Source: Bacillus pseudomycoides DSM 12442 (lineage in GTDB: Bacteria; Bacillota; Bacilli; Bacillales; Bacillaceae_G). Taken from it: 14,976 nt of DNA. The notes beneath the pieces are model-generated. The model made no database searches, was not told the origin of the DNA, and saw only the letters and a list, made by a program, of their open reading frames with translations. Made by a program: the position numbers and the translations under genes. The DNA is taken from contig NZ_CM000745.1 of NCBI RefSeq assembly GCF_000161455.1, forward strand, positions 4,870,818 through 4,885,793, written 5' to 3'. Of the stretch, positions 5,757 through 14,322 are shown piece by piece; position 1 is the first letter of the stretch, and every line of letters begins with the position of its first letter.

Positions 5757-6242
5757 ATGAATCGTAAATGGTTAGTTTGGATTCCCGTTTTACTATGGAT
5801 GGGGATTATTTTTTATTCTTCAGCACAGCCGTATAAGAAGCAGGATATGCGTTCAGATATTGAGAAGTATATTCCGTCTCAATTTGTAGAAGAAAAATTC
5901 TCCGGTGTATCGATTGACTATGGCGGGGGAACACCGGTTAGCATTGAAAATAAAGGCGTTGGTGGTTTTGTTGAGTTTTTCCTTCGTAAAGGAGCTCATT
6001 TCACAGTATTCTTGATTCTTGGTGCGCTTTCGTATCATGCATTGCACCGTTCTGGTTGTTCAAGAATGCGTTCCTTCGTATTCGCACTTCTGATTGTCGC
6101 TGGATATGCAACATTCGATGAAATTCATCAATCGTTTACAGGTGACCGTACACCGATGTGGCAAGATTCAGTTTTAGATACGTCGGGCGGACTGACAGGA
6201 ATTATAATAAGCAATTGGTTTTGGCATAGAAAAAGGAGCTAA
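5757..6242 (+). CDS. VanZ family membrane protein
   Basis: This 161-residue protein carries the VanZ signature: FYSSAQP (19-25), RKGAHF (77-82) in a membrane helix, and DEIHQSF (121-127) followed by R131, D137 and DT (141-142). Four helices are likely (about 5-22, 76-96, 104-121 and 143-156). VanZ gives low teicoplanin resistance in enterococci; chromosomal relatives are common in Bacillus and their role is mostly unknown. The ATG at 5757 has AGAGGAG nine bases upstream. The frame is open further upstream to 5556, but that part lies opposite the DUF1659 gene and is not needed. An extra loop of about 45 polar residues sits between the first helix and the RKGAHF helix. Confidence 0.88.
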   Translation: MNRKWLVWIPVLLWMGIIFYSSAQPYKKQDMRSDIEKYIPSQFVEEKFSGVSIDYGGGTPVSIENKGVGGFVEFFLRKGAHFTVFLILGALSYHALHRSGCSRMRSFVFALLIVAGYATFDEIHQSFTGDRTPMWQDSVLDTSGGLTGIIISNWFWHRKRS

Positions 6243-6265
6243 CCCTTCGGGATAGCTCCTTTTTT
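6232..6265. terminator. terminator after VanZ gene, likely bidirectional
   Basis: AAAGGAGCTA (6232-6241) pairs with TAGCTCCTTT, with an inner CCC/GGG stem and a T run. The VanZ stop codon (6240-6242) lies in the stem. On the minus strand the tail is TTTTTCT, so it can also end the helicase transcript, whose stop is at 6324. Confidence 0.88.
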
Positions 6266-6323
6266 GTGAATATATCGACGCCTCGATAATATGCGACACA
6301 GCATCTCATTATTAAAATGGATT

Positions 6324-9080
6324 TTATATACCGAGTAATTCCTTCAACTCGTCTGTTGAGAGTTCTGTCATCCAGCTATCACTTGTGATAATAGCGCTAC
6401 TCAGCGATTGTTTACGTTCTAGCATTTCATCAATTTTTTCTTCAAGTGTACCTGTTGTAATAAGTTTATGGACGTGTACAAATCGCTTTTGACCGATGCG
6501 ATATGCTCGGTCTGTCGCTTGATTTTCTACAGCTGGATTCCACCAGCGATCATAGTGAATGACGTGGTTTGCGGCAGTTAAATTTAGACCTGTGCCGCCA
6601 GCTTTTAATGAGAGGATGAAGATGTCATATGTTCCATTTTGGAACTGTTCGATCATCTTATCACGTTCTATTTTCGGTACACTACCGTTTAGGAAGAGAA
6701 CACGCTGACCGAATTTCTCTTCTAATATTTTTTGTAACATATTCCCCATTCCAATATATTGCGTGAAAATTAAGCAGCTTTCATTTTGATCTTTTATATT
6801 TTCAATAAGATCCATTAATGTTTGCGTCTTCATGGAGCGCTGCACAATATCTTTCGGCGCTTCTTCTTTTAAGTAAAGAGCGGGATGATTACAAATTTGC
6901 TTTAGCTTACTGAGCATCATTAAAATAAAACCGCGTCTTTCAATGCCTGTTAAGCCTTCAATGTTTTGTAGTGTATCTTGTACGAGTTGTTCATATAGTG
7001 ATGCTTGCTCACCTGTTAGCGGACAGTATTCTTTTTGTTCTTGTTTGTCCGGTAAGTTTAATGCGACTGTTTGATCTTGTTTTGTCCGGCGCAGTAAGAA
7101 CGGTGAGATGAATCTTTGTATTTGCTGAATTTTCGCTTCATCACGATCTTTCTCAATGGGTGTTACGAAGCGGCGCTGAAATTGTCCTAGGCTACCAAGA
7201 TATCCGTGGTTCAAGAAGTCGAAAATAGACCATAGCTCTGCTAACCGGTTTTCCATCGGCGTACCTGTTAAAGCGATTTTGTGATTTGCTTGCAAATTAC
7301 GAACCGCTTTCGATTGTTTCGTTTGCGGGTTCTTAATATTTTGCGCCTCATCCAGGATGATCGCATCCCAGCACTGCGCGTTTAACTCTTCTTCATCAAG
7401 TTGTGCTAATGCATAAGAAGTTAATACGACATCCGTACTCTGAAGAAAGTCCTTAAATGAATCGCCTTTCGAACGGTTGCTTCCATAATGTAATTGAACC
7501 TGTAAATGCGGCGTGAAGCGTTCAAATTCCTTCTGCCAATTTCCAAGAACAGACGTCGGTGCTATGATTAGTGCCGGACCTGTTTGGAGGCTTCTTTCTT
7601 TCACATATAATAAGTAAGTAATCGTTTGGATACTTTTTCCAAGACCCATATCATCCGCTAACAACGCTCCAAATCCGAGCTCTCGTAAATATAAGAGCCA
7701 CTCTACACCGTGTTCTTGGTATGGGCGAAGTGTGGCTTGCAAGGAAGATGGTATTGGAACTTTTGGAATGTCTCCGATATGCAATAATTTTTGGAAGAGC
7801 TCTTCGTAATAGCCATCTAGCTCAATTTCAATGTCTGTAAATGGATTATCTTCTTCTACAATTTCTGCTTCGGCAGAGTTTGATAAGTGCTGCTGCAAAA
7901 CATCCTTCATTTCAAGGCCATATTTATCTGCACGTTTCATTAGTTTTTTCACTTCTTCAATAAAGGCAGGGTCGAGTCTCATCCATTGTCCATTTAAATT
8001 GAAGAGTCGTTTGTTTTGTTCGACAAGATCGAAAAACTCACTCTCTGATAGGTCGATGCCATCTGTGGAAACGCGCCAGTCGAAATCGACGAGAGTGTTC
8101 ATGCCGAAGAAGGATTGTGTTTGATTCGTACTTTGCTTCAATTGGACGCGTAACTTTGGTTTCGTTGCTTTTAAGTTTTGCCACCAAGACGGTAGTAAAA
8201 TATCAACGCCGGCTGCTAATAATTCGTTACTCGCCTCTGTTAAGAAGTTCCATGCTTCTGTTTCATATAGCTCAGTTCGAAAGTGATCATCTTCCTCAAG
8301 CCATGGAACTAGCTTACCGAACCCTTCCTGCGTTTCTTGAATACGCTCTTCGTAGTTATGCCATCTTTTTGGTAGTGAATCGATGTCATTATAGACGTAT
8401 ATCCGGTGTGCTCCGCGTTTTGTGGTGATAATCGTTTCAAGTTTCCACAGTTCAAAATCATTGTGTGGTTCTTGGAGACGAAGTCCAATTGTGAAGGGAA
8501 GATCATCCTCGATGTAGCCAATTTTCCGGAGCCAATCTTCTTCATGCATTGCTGTTACAAGCTGTCTTTTCGTAAAATCATAGTGCTCATATAGTCGCTT
8601 CGCATCTTCCCAGCCATCATTAGAGTGAGCATCTTGAAGGATACTCTCATTAACTGCCTGAGAGAAAAGGGATGCTAACGTATCATCTTGAATTGAAACA
8701 TTGCTAACTTTCCATGACGGATAATCGGACCAGCGCTTCATATCAGGTATAAAGCTTCCAGTTACAAAGGCATCCCATAGTTCTTTTGCATTTGGCGTAA
8801 GTGCGGTAATGGGATCATTCATTTGCAGCCTGGCAAATGAATTCATTGGTTTATTGGCGATATATTCAAATGCTTGAACGCTCGTTAGCATAATCCCGCT
8901 TCTTCCTTCGTATGTAGCTTCTTTCAAGAAGGTGCCATAGAAGGAAGTTGAATGCCATGTGAAGGCATGTTGTTTCCAATCTCTTGCAGGTAAGAGATTG
9001 CCGGTTTCATCTTCTCCCCAAAGGAACCAACCTTGACTTACGTGCTGGAGCCGAATTGTTACTTCAGTTTGTATGATCAT
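6324..9080 (-). CDS. ywqA: SNF2-family DEAD/DEAH helicase, YwqA-like
   Basis: The 918-residue protein is a complete bacterial Swi2/Snf2 ATPase. Residues about 1-440 form the bacterial SNF2-associated region. The motor follows: LRPYQEHGVEWL (451-462), DDMGLGKS (Walker A, 476-483), DEAQ (577-580), LTGTP (604-608), then IFTQY (771-775), SLKAGGTGLNL (824-834) and ATDRAYRIGQ (855-864). Such proteins move on double-stranded DNA and may strip or remodel bound proteins; the natural substrate of the Bacillus protein is not known to me. The start at 9080 lies inside the end of the SWIM gene (17-base overlap), with GGAAAGGAAAG upstream. The length and the pairing match B. subtilis YwqA and YwqB. Confidence 0.93.
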   Translation of the reverse strand: MIIQTEVTIRLQHVSQGWFLWGEDETGNLLPARDWKQHAFTWHSTSFYGTFLKEATYEGRSGIMLTSVQAFEYIANKPMNSFARLQMNDPITALTPNAKELWDAFVTGSFIPDMKRWSDYPSWKVSNVSIQDDTLASLFSQAVNESILQDAHSNDGWEDAKRLYEHYDFTKRQLVTAMHEEDWLRKIGYIEDDLPFTIGLRLQEPHNDFELWKLETIITTKRGAHRIYVYNDIDSLPKRWHNYEERIQETQEGFGKLVPWLEEDDHFRTELYETEAWNFLTEASNELLAAGVDILLPSWWQNLKATKPKLRVQLKQSTNQTQSFFGMNTLVDFDWRVSTDGIDLSESEFFDLVEQNKRLFNLNGQWMRLDPAFIEEVKKLMKRADKYGLEMKDVLQQHLSNSAEAEIVEEDNPFTDIEIELDGYYEELFQKLLHIGDIPKVPIPSSLQATLRPYQEHGVEWLLYLRELGFGALLADDMGLGKSIQTITYLLYVKERSLQTGPALIIAPTSVLGNWQKEFERFTPHLQVQLHYGSNRSKGDSFKDFLQSTDVVLTSYALAQLDEEELNAQCWDAIILDEAQNIKNPQTKQSKAVRNLQANHKIALTGTPMENRLAELWSIFDFLNHGYLGSLGQFQRRFVTPIEKDRDEAKIQQIQRFISPFLLRRTKQDQTVALNLPDKQEQKEYCPLTGEQASLYEQLVQDTLQNIEGLTGIERRGFILMMLSKLKQICNHPALYLKEEAPKDIVQRSMKTQTLMDLIENIKDQNESCLIFTQYIGMGNMLQKILEEKFGQRVLFLNGSVPKIERDKMIEQFQNGTYDIFILSLKAGGTGLNLTAANHVIHYDRWWNPAVENQATDRAYRIGQKRFVHVHKLITTGTLEEKIDEMLERKQSLSSAIITSDSWMTELSTDELKELLGI

Positions 9081-10683
9081 CGATTAACTTTCCTTTCCGC
9101 AGTTCTTCCTGTAGTGCTCTTAGACGTGAATATAAGTTAGCGATTTGGACAATGAAAATGTGCCATTCATCTGTTCGTTTGAGCCGTTTATAGAGCATAC
9201 GCAATTTCTTTAAGTAACGGACTGCACGGCGGTATGACTTGCGATTCCGTTCCTCAATTGCTTGCATCGTTGCAAGATGATAGAGCGGAAGAGCTGCTTC
9301 TGGTGCTTCTTTTTCAATTTCTTTCAGTGGTTCTTTTAGCAATTCAATTGCTTCAAATCCATACAAGAGATGAAGTTCTGTCCATGCATGATATTGTTTT
9401 TTTGCTAGTACATATTGCTCGTAGTTTGTGAAGCTATATGGCAATAGTTCTTGCAAAATCATTTCAAGACCTGCTTGTTCATTTGTGTGTGTTGCATATG
9501 TTTCATACATCATGACAAACAAACGAACGATATCTTTTACAAAAAGGGGATCGGCCTGATCATTCATTGTCTTTTTCACTTGTTTATATGTGAAAGACAG
9601 CCAGTTTTTGGCGCGCTCCCATTGCATTGTACTCAGTAAATCTTCGAGCCAGTCGAAATAAAGACCGACAACTTGAGCCGGTTGTGTTTCGAGTAAGACC
9701 ATAGCTAAATGATCCTCTTCTTTTAAAAAGAAGAGGTGAGAAGAGGCGAGTGCTTTCGAAAGTGGATTCATCTTCGCATCAATTCGTTTTTCTTCTTCTT
9801 GTATCCAAGATTTTTCTGCTAGCAACTCTCCCCATATATGCCGGTAAATAAAGAACCTCTCCTGTGTATAGGAATCGGTAGAGAAGAAAATATCATGCAC
9901 TTGGCGAGCTGTTTCTTGCAAAATTGGTTCACATTCAGCAGGAATCGATTCTGATTTCAAGTCACGTACAAGTGATTCAACTTTATCAACAAATAGCCGG
10001 ACAACGTTAATAGGTTGGTGATAGGAATACGTTTTGTTTGTCTCAAAGTCAAGAATTTCTTCTAATAGCTTTTGAAAGCAAAAAAGTGCGCCATGCAATT
10101 TGAACAATTCATGTATAGCAACGACACGCGGCGCTTTTCGTTCTAATTTCATGTAAAAGTCTGTAAAGATGCTCATAAGAAAATACATTTGTCTATACGA
10201 GAGTCGTGTTTGTTCTTTTTTAAATGCGTCATATTCAGATTCAAAATATGCGTGCCAACTTGTAAAGTCCGTTTCTTCAAATGCAGACGATTGTAATACT
10301 TGTCGTGCTGTTCGAATCGGAGGGAGTGATGGTTTCGTTTTATTTTTAAATAATGTTAATACTTCTCCCACTTGTCCGAAGCTAGAAGCAGCAGACAGTA
10401 GAACAGCAAGCATGTGCTCGCACTGCGTCGGCGCGAAGCAATCACAATAGCTTTCCGCGATATTACGCATTGGAATATGGACGCTATACACATTTCCTTC
10501 AGCATCTACGGTACCTGATAACGTATAGCCATCAAAATCAACGTTGTAGACAAGACCGCTGCGATATAAATGACGAGCAGTGGCAACATGCTCTTGATCG
10601 GCTACTTGCTGCGGATCGAGTCCTTGAACAAATTCATTCGCGATCATCATAATTTCATCTTTCGTAATTGAATGTTGCAGCAT
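9064..10683 (-). CDS. ywqB: SWIM zinc-finger protein, YwqB-like
   Basis: The 539-residue product has one SWIM zinc finger near its N terminus: C80 and C82, then C88 and H90, in the context SYCDCFAPTQCEHM. SWIM fingers bind DNA or proteins and are often next to SNF2 helicases in bacteria. The remainder is mainly charged, alpha-helical and repeat-like, with no other motif I can name. The ATG at 10683 has GGAGG six bases upstream; the frame is open 19 codons further but lacks such a site. It is the first gene of the operon and its end overlaps the helicase start, which suggests coupled synthesis and a joint complex. Confidence 0.88.
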   Translation of the reverse strand: MLQHSITKDEIMMIANEFVQGLDPQQVADQEHVATARHLYRSGLVYNVDFDGYTLSGTVDAEGNVYSVHIPMRNIAESYCDCFAPTQCEHMLAVLLSAASSFGQVGEVLTLFKNKTKPSLPPIRTARQVLQSSAFEETDFTSWHAYFESEYDAFKKEQTRLSYRQMYFLMSIFTDFYMKLERKAPRVVAIHELFKLHGALFCFQKLLEEILDFETNKTYSYHQPINVVRLFVDKVESLVRDLKSESIPAECEPILQETARQVHDIFFSTDSYTQERFFIYRHIWGELLAEKSWIQEEEKRIDAKMNPLSKALASSHLFFLKEEDHLAMVLLETQPAQVVGLYFDWLEDLLSTMQWERAKNWLSFTYKQVKKTMNDQADPLFVKDIVRLFVMMYETYATHTNEQAGLEMILQELLPYSFTNYEQYVLAKKQYHAWTELHLLYGFEAIELLKEPLKEIEKEAPEAALPLYHLATMQAIEERNRKSYRRAVRYLKKLRMLYKRLKRTDEWHIFIVQIANLYSRLRALQEELRKGKLIDDHTN

Positions 10684-10719
10684 AGTTTTCCTCCGTACAA
10701 AAGATTTATTTCCTCTACC

Positions 10720-10725
10720 ATTATA
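10720..10725 (-). promoter_or_regulatory. candidate -10 box of the ywqB-ywqA operon
   Basis: A perfect TATAAT on the minus strand lies 36 bases before the ywqB start codon, leaving room for a short leader with GGAGG. The -35 region is poor (T-rich, no clear TTGACA). Confidence 0.45.
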
Positions 10726-10757
10726 AACAAAAAGAGGCAAAAACAGAAAAAATGAAT

Positions 10758-10787
10758 TTGCTCGTATTCAATCTAGAAAAATATGGT
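10758..10787 (+). promoter_or_regulatory. candidate promoter of the zinc-ribbon operon
   Basis: TTGCTC (10758-10763) and TATGGT (10782-10787) stand 18 bases apart, followed by more TA-rich bases, about 50 bases before the TTG start. The match to a sigma-A promoter is fair only. Confidence 0.35.
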
Positions 10788-10836
10788 AATATATATAGTT
10801 AAATACGTGACTTTTTTGTTTAGGAGGGGATTTGAT

Positions 10837-11328
10837 TTGTCAGATTTGCAGACGAAATTAGGAAGCGGTATGAATAAGCTACAAGAAGGAATTGAACAGG
10901 GAAAGATAAAGTTGCAAGTGGCACAAGAGATTGCGCAATTAAAAAAGGAAATACAAGTGCAGCTTCATAAGAAGACAGAAATTTTATTAGAGCTTGGCCA
11001 ACAGGTATATGTTCAGATTCGAGATACTGGGGTCAAGGAAGAGGTATTAAAGCAATTAGTTGCTCCGATTCAAGAATTTGACGTTTTAATTTATCAAGCA
11101 CGAAAACGAATTGTTGAACTGCAAAAACAACAAGGAGAGAAAGTAACGTGTGAGTGTGGAGGCTCTTTATCAATTGGTGATAAGTTTTGTGGGACATGCG
11201 GAAAACCAAATCCAATGCTATTTGTAGAGAGCAACGTAGAAAAGGTTACGTGTGTATCATGTAATGAGCACATTGCAAAAGGCTCCATTTTTTGTCCAGT
11301 TTGTGGAATTAAGCAAGGTGGGGAGTGA
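10837..11328 (+). CDS. coiled-coil protein with two C-terminal zinc ribbons
   Basis: The 163-residue protein has a long charged helix region (about 1-100, rich in K, E, Q and L, probably coiled coil) and two zinc ribbons: C105, C107, C118, C121 and C139, C142, C153, C156. The first knuckle is CxC instead of the usual CxxC. No membrane helix or signal is seen, so it should be cytoplasmic. The likely start is TTG at 10837, with AGGAGG eight bases upstream. Its TGA overlaps a GTG and lies five bases before the ATG of the next gene. I do not recognise a named homologue. With two further zinc-ribbon genes behind it, it may be the cytoplasmic partner of a membrane assembly. Confidence 0.8.
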   Translation: MSDLQTKLGSGMNKLQEGIEQGKIKLQVAQEIAQLKKEIQVQLHKKTEILLELGQQVYVQIRDTGVKEEVLKQLVAPIQEFDVLIYQARKRIVELQKQQGEKVTCECGGSLSIGDKFCGTCGKPNPMLFVESNVEKVTCVSCNEHIAKGSIFCPVCGIKQGGE

Positions 11329-11333
11329 ACGAA

Positions 11334-12872
11334 ATGTACTGTCGCATGTGTGGGAATCAACATGGAGAAGAAGTGAACTACTGTCCAAATGAAGGAAGTA
11401 TGACAATGGTGTATGGAGACAGTGTCGTTCTTGAGCAAGACAACTCTAAATATTGCCGTGATTGTGGGAATGAAAATGCAGAGCAGAACCTGTATTGCCA
11501 AAAGTGCGGACATTCTTTATTTACAGTGAAGAAAAAAGAACATATCGTAAAGTTACCTAGTATGGAAAAAGGTCATAAAGTTGAATTAGGCTTACATAAA
11601 GGTGGTCTGAAGACAGGGATAATTGGCGGAGCAATTGCAAGCGTTCTTATGTTACTTGCGGGATGGCTTGGAAGTTTAGCAGTTTCAGAGATGATGAAAA
11701 AGATATTCCATGAATTTGCTAGGGAATTAACAATGTTACCTGATTTTTATGCGAGTACAACCTCTACACTATTAAGCTATCATTTACTTGGTTTTTCAGC
11801 AGGAAATGAAGGCGGAATTGTTATGTCGTTATCTTGGCATACTCCATTCTTTTTACTATTAATTATTCCATTTGTTATTTTATGTGGAGTAGGGATTTGG
11901 ATAGGAAAACAACGTGTTGCAAAGACGATTGGAGAACAAATCGTACTAGCGGCAACAGTCGGTATTATGTATGGATTATTCTTATTTGTAATCAGTTTTA
12001 TTGCCTCACAATCAGTTACATTCCCAGAAGTAGGAACGATAACAGTTGGATACTCTTCGTTGAAAAGTTTAGTAAGTGGTTTTATCTACGGAACTTTCTT
12101 TAGTTTATTTGGATTGATTGCGCATACAAGCCGAAACAATATAGCAGATGCGTTTCAGGAGCTACTTCCATACGGGGCATCGCTATATCATGGAATGGCA
12201 GCGATGGTGAAAGGTCTTTTACTGACAGCTGCTATTTTTTGTGTGACGACATTCATTACACTATCCGGTAGTAATGCAAAGCCTTTCGAACATGTAGCAC
12301 CGACAATTTCAGCGCGTGCAATGATGGCATTGCAACTCACACCAAATGTATGGAGTATGACTCATTTTGCACCAGTAGAAATAAAAGTTCCAGCGTTACA
12401 AAAGGAAATGTCTAAAGTAATGACAACAGGTGACAAAAGTATGATAGAACTTTCATTCATATCAGGTGTATCTGCTGGTGGCGTTAAAATAAAAGATATT
12501 TTAATTGCTGAAGGTGCTCCGCTATCAGCAATGGAAAGTTTTGATGAGATAAATGGTAAATTCCACCTTGGTTTGTTGCTCCTTATGATCCCAGTATTCT
12601 TTATGTTTAGAGCGGGACAAAAATTAGCGAGGGTGCCATTCTCTAATATGTATGTAACGTTAGCTGTATGTAGCGGTGCTTATACAATTATGATGATTGT
12701 AATGAATCTTCTTTCTAAAATTGAAATTAATATTGCAGGAAAGCTAACAAAGGAATTTGGAGTAGGTGGAACAGTATTTTCTATGCAGGGCGGCTGGATC
12801 TATTTAATACTCGGTAGTTTTATTCTGACATATGCAGCTGCCTTCGCTGGAATGAAATTGGCAAGGAAGTAG
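11334..12872 (+). CDS. zinc-ribbon polytopic membrane protein
   Basis: The 512-residue product begins with two zinc ribbons and continues with about eight membrane helices. Ribbon 1 has C3, C6 and C17, but the fourth ligand position holds E20 (CPNEG), so it is degenerate. Ribbon 2 is complete (C41, C44, C55, C58). The helices lie near 90-112, 165-187, 200-225, 240-262, 282-310, 405-425, 435-458 and 485-508. A large outside loop (about 312-400) follows helix 5. I prefer the ATG at 11334, as GGGGAG lies eight bases upstream; GTG at 11325 is only three bases from a weak site. The function is unknown. Its position between two zinc-ribbon genes suggests a shared complex. Confidence 0.82.
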   Translation: MYCRMCGNQHGEEVNYCPNEGSMTMVYGDSVVLEQDNSKYCRDCGNENAEQNLYCQKCGHSLFTVKKKEHIVKLPSMEKGHKVELGLHKGGLKTGIIGGAIASVLMLLAGWLGSLAVSEMMKKIFHEFARELTMLPDFYASTTSTLLSYHLLGFSAGNEGGIVMSLSWHTPFFLLLIIPFVILCGVGIWIGKQRVAKTIGEQIVLAATVGIMYGLFLFVISFIASQSVTFPEVGTITVGYSSLKSLVSGFIYGTFFSLFGLIAHTSRNNIADAFQELLPYGASLYHGMAAMVKGLLLTAAIFCVTTFITLSGSNAKPFEHVAPTISARAMMALQLTPNVWSMTHFAPVEIKVPALQKEMSKVMTTGDKSMIELSFISGVSAGGVKIKDILIAEGAPLSAMESFDEINGKFHLGLLLLMIPVFFMFRAGQKLARVPFSNMYVTLAVCSGAYTIMMIVMNLLSKIEINIAGKLTKEFGVGGTVFSMQGGWIYLILGSFILTYAAAFAGMKLARK

Positions 12873-12884
12873 GGGGGAAGTATC

Positions 12885-14264
12885 GTGAAGTTTTGTGGAA
12901 CATGTAAAAAACAAGTCGCAGATTACTTAAATTTTTGTTCTGAATGCGGAAGTAAAGTAGAAGTGATTGAAGAAAATGTAGCGGCTTCGAGAGCAGATGT
13001 ACAGAGGGAAATGCAACCAAAGAAGAGCAAGAAAAATATTGTACTCCTCATTGTATTCGTCGTACTCGCTGCTTTACTATTTGGAGCATATAAATTCGGG
13101 GCATATAAATTCTCGAAAGAAAAGCAAATCAATGCATTAATTGATGCTTTCAATAAAAAAGATATAAATACAATTGATTCTCTTATAAAATCGGATGACC
13201 CAGGTTTGAAAATTAAAACAGAAGATATTAAATCTTATTTACGTTATTTAAAGGATAGTCCTTCATACAATAAAGAATTGTTATCTTACTTACAAAAGCA
13301 AACGGTAGATACAGAGCTCGTTAACAAAGAAAGCTTTGTGGACGGACAAATTGTAGAGGATGGAAAAGAGTGGTTCTTATATCCAAAATATAAGTTCAGC
13401 ATTAAGTCGTATTTTATGACGGTCAGCACAACTGCAAAAAATGCAGAAGTATATGTAAATGATAAAAAAACGGCTGATATTTCTAGCGAAAAATCTTCTA
13501 AAGAAATCGGACCTTATTTCCCTGGGACGTATGTTGTAAAAGCAAAGGCGAAGGCAGAGCTTACTGAACTAGAAACGGAAAAGGAAGTTGAGTTAGCTGG
13601 AGAAAAAGAAGGGAAAGTGGATGTGAAATTACCACTTGAAGGAAAATATGTTACAATCTCTTCTGACGAAAATAGCGCTAATGTCTTTGTAAATGGTAAA
13701 AAACGTGGGAAACTAGAGTATGGAAGCTATAAGCTCGGACCAGTACCAACAGATGGGACGGTCGAAGTTCATTTAGAGAAACAAACTGATTTTGGTGTTG
13801 TGAAAACCGAAAGTGTAAAAATTGGTGATGAGGGGAGCTCCTATTATTTGAAATTCCCAAAACAAACATCGGATACGGCAGTTGGTGACTTTGTTCGCAC
13901 TCATATTTATAACAACGTGCGCGCTATTTCTTTAAATGACTTTAGTCTAATTGAAAATGACTATGATAAGAGCGGGAAATCATATAAAGAAGACCGTGAT
14001 TATCTGCAATATTTAAAGAAAAAAGGAATTACTGAGGATTTATTAAAATTTGAAGTCCGTAATGTTGAACGTCAAAGTTCTACGAAATATAAAGTAACGA
14101 CATATGAAGAATACAATATTCGCTATGGTGATGGATCTGTAAAGTTTAAGAGCTTTAGCAATGAACATATCGTTACAGTAAATGCGGATGGGAAACTAAT
14201 GTATCATTCAATCAGTGCGAATAATACATTGAAAACAGAAGACGTATCTGGCCCAACGCATTAA
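12885..14264 (+). CDS. TcaA/YvbJ-like zinc-ribbon single-pass membrane protein
   Basis: The 459-residue protein has a zinc ribbon (C4, C7, C18, C21), a lysine-rich linker, one membrane helix (about 51-68) and a large outside part. The outside part contains a helical segment (about 80-155), two similar beta-rich domains (each with a VYVNDKK or VFVNGKK strand and an IGP/LGP turn) and a C-terminal NTF2-like domain (about 345-450). This is the layout of S. aureus TcaA and B. subtilis YvbJ. TcaA is linked to teicoplanin sensitivity and cell-wall processes; the function here is inference. The start is GTG, with GGGGGG seven bases upstream. It lies 12 bases after the preceding stop and closes the operon. 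Confidence 0.82.
   Translation: MKFCGTCKKQVADYLNFCSECGSKVEVIEENVAASRADVQREMQPKKSKKNIVLLIVFVVLAALLFGAYKFGAYKFSKEKQINALIDAFNKKDINTIDSLIKSDDPGLKIKTEDIKSYLRYLKDSPSYNKELLSYLQKQTVDTELVNKESFVDGQIVEDGKEWFLYPKYKFSIKSYFMTVSTTAKNAEVYVNDKKTADISSEKSSKEIGPYFPGTYVVKAKAKAELTELETEKEVELAGEKEGKVDVKLPLEGKYVTISSDENSANVFVNGKKRGKLEYGSYKLGPVPTDGTVEVHLEKQTDFGVVKTESVKIGDEGSSYYLKFPKQTSDTAVGDFVRTHIYNNVRAISLNDFSLIENDYDKSGKSYKEDRDYLQYLKKKGITEDLLKFEVRNVERQSSTKYKVTTYEEYNIRYGDGSVKFKSFSNEHIVTVNADGKLMYHSISANNTLKTEDVSGPTH
13083..13112 (+). repeat. 15-bp tandem duplication in the TcaA-like gene
   Basis: GGAGCATATAAATTC (13083-13097) is followed at once by the same 15 bases with one change (13098-13112). It encodes GAYKF twice, just after the membrane helix. 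It keeps the frame and could vary in copy number by slippage. Confidence 0.85.
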
Positions 14265-14270
14265 AATGTG

Positions 14271-14307
14271 AAAAGACTATCTCTTTACAAAGAGGTAGTC
14301 TTTTTTT
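14271..14307. terminator. terminator of the zinc-ribbon operon, likely bidirectional
   Basis: AAAAGACTATCTCTT pairs with AAGAGGTAGTCTTTT (one G-T pair), followed by a T run on the plus strand. It starts six bases after the TcaA-like stop codon. On the minus strand it lies 16 bases past the stop of the small hypothetical gene and has a weaker T tail. Confidence 0.9.
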
Positions 14308-14322
14308 GATATATCGACTTCT

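Noticed and set aside
7831..8428. Plus-strand ORFs of 97 and 103 codons opposite the helicase gene
   Set aside because: They are mirror frames of a long, clearly coding helicase sequence and lack starts with binding sites.
11325..11333. GTG start overlapping the previous stop
   Set aside because: The spacing to a Shine-Dalgarno sequence is too short; the ATG at 11334 has GGGGAG at eight bases. The coupling would be similar in either case.
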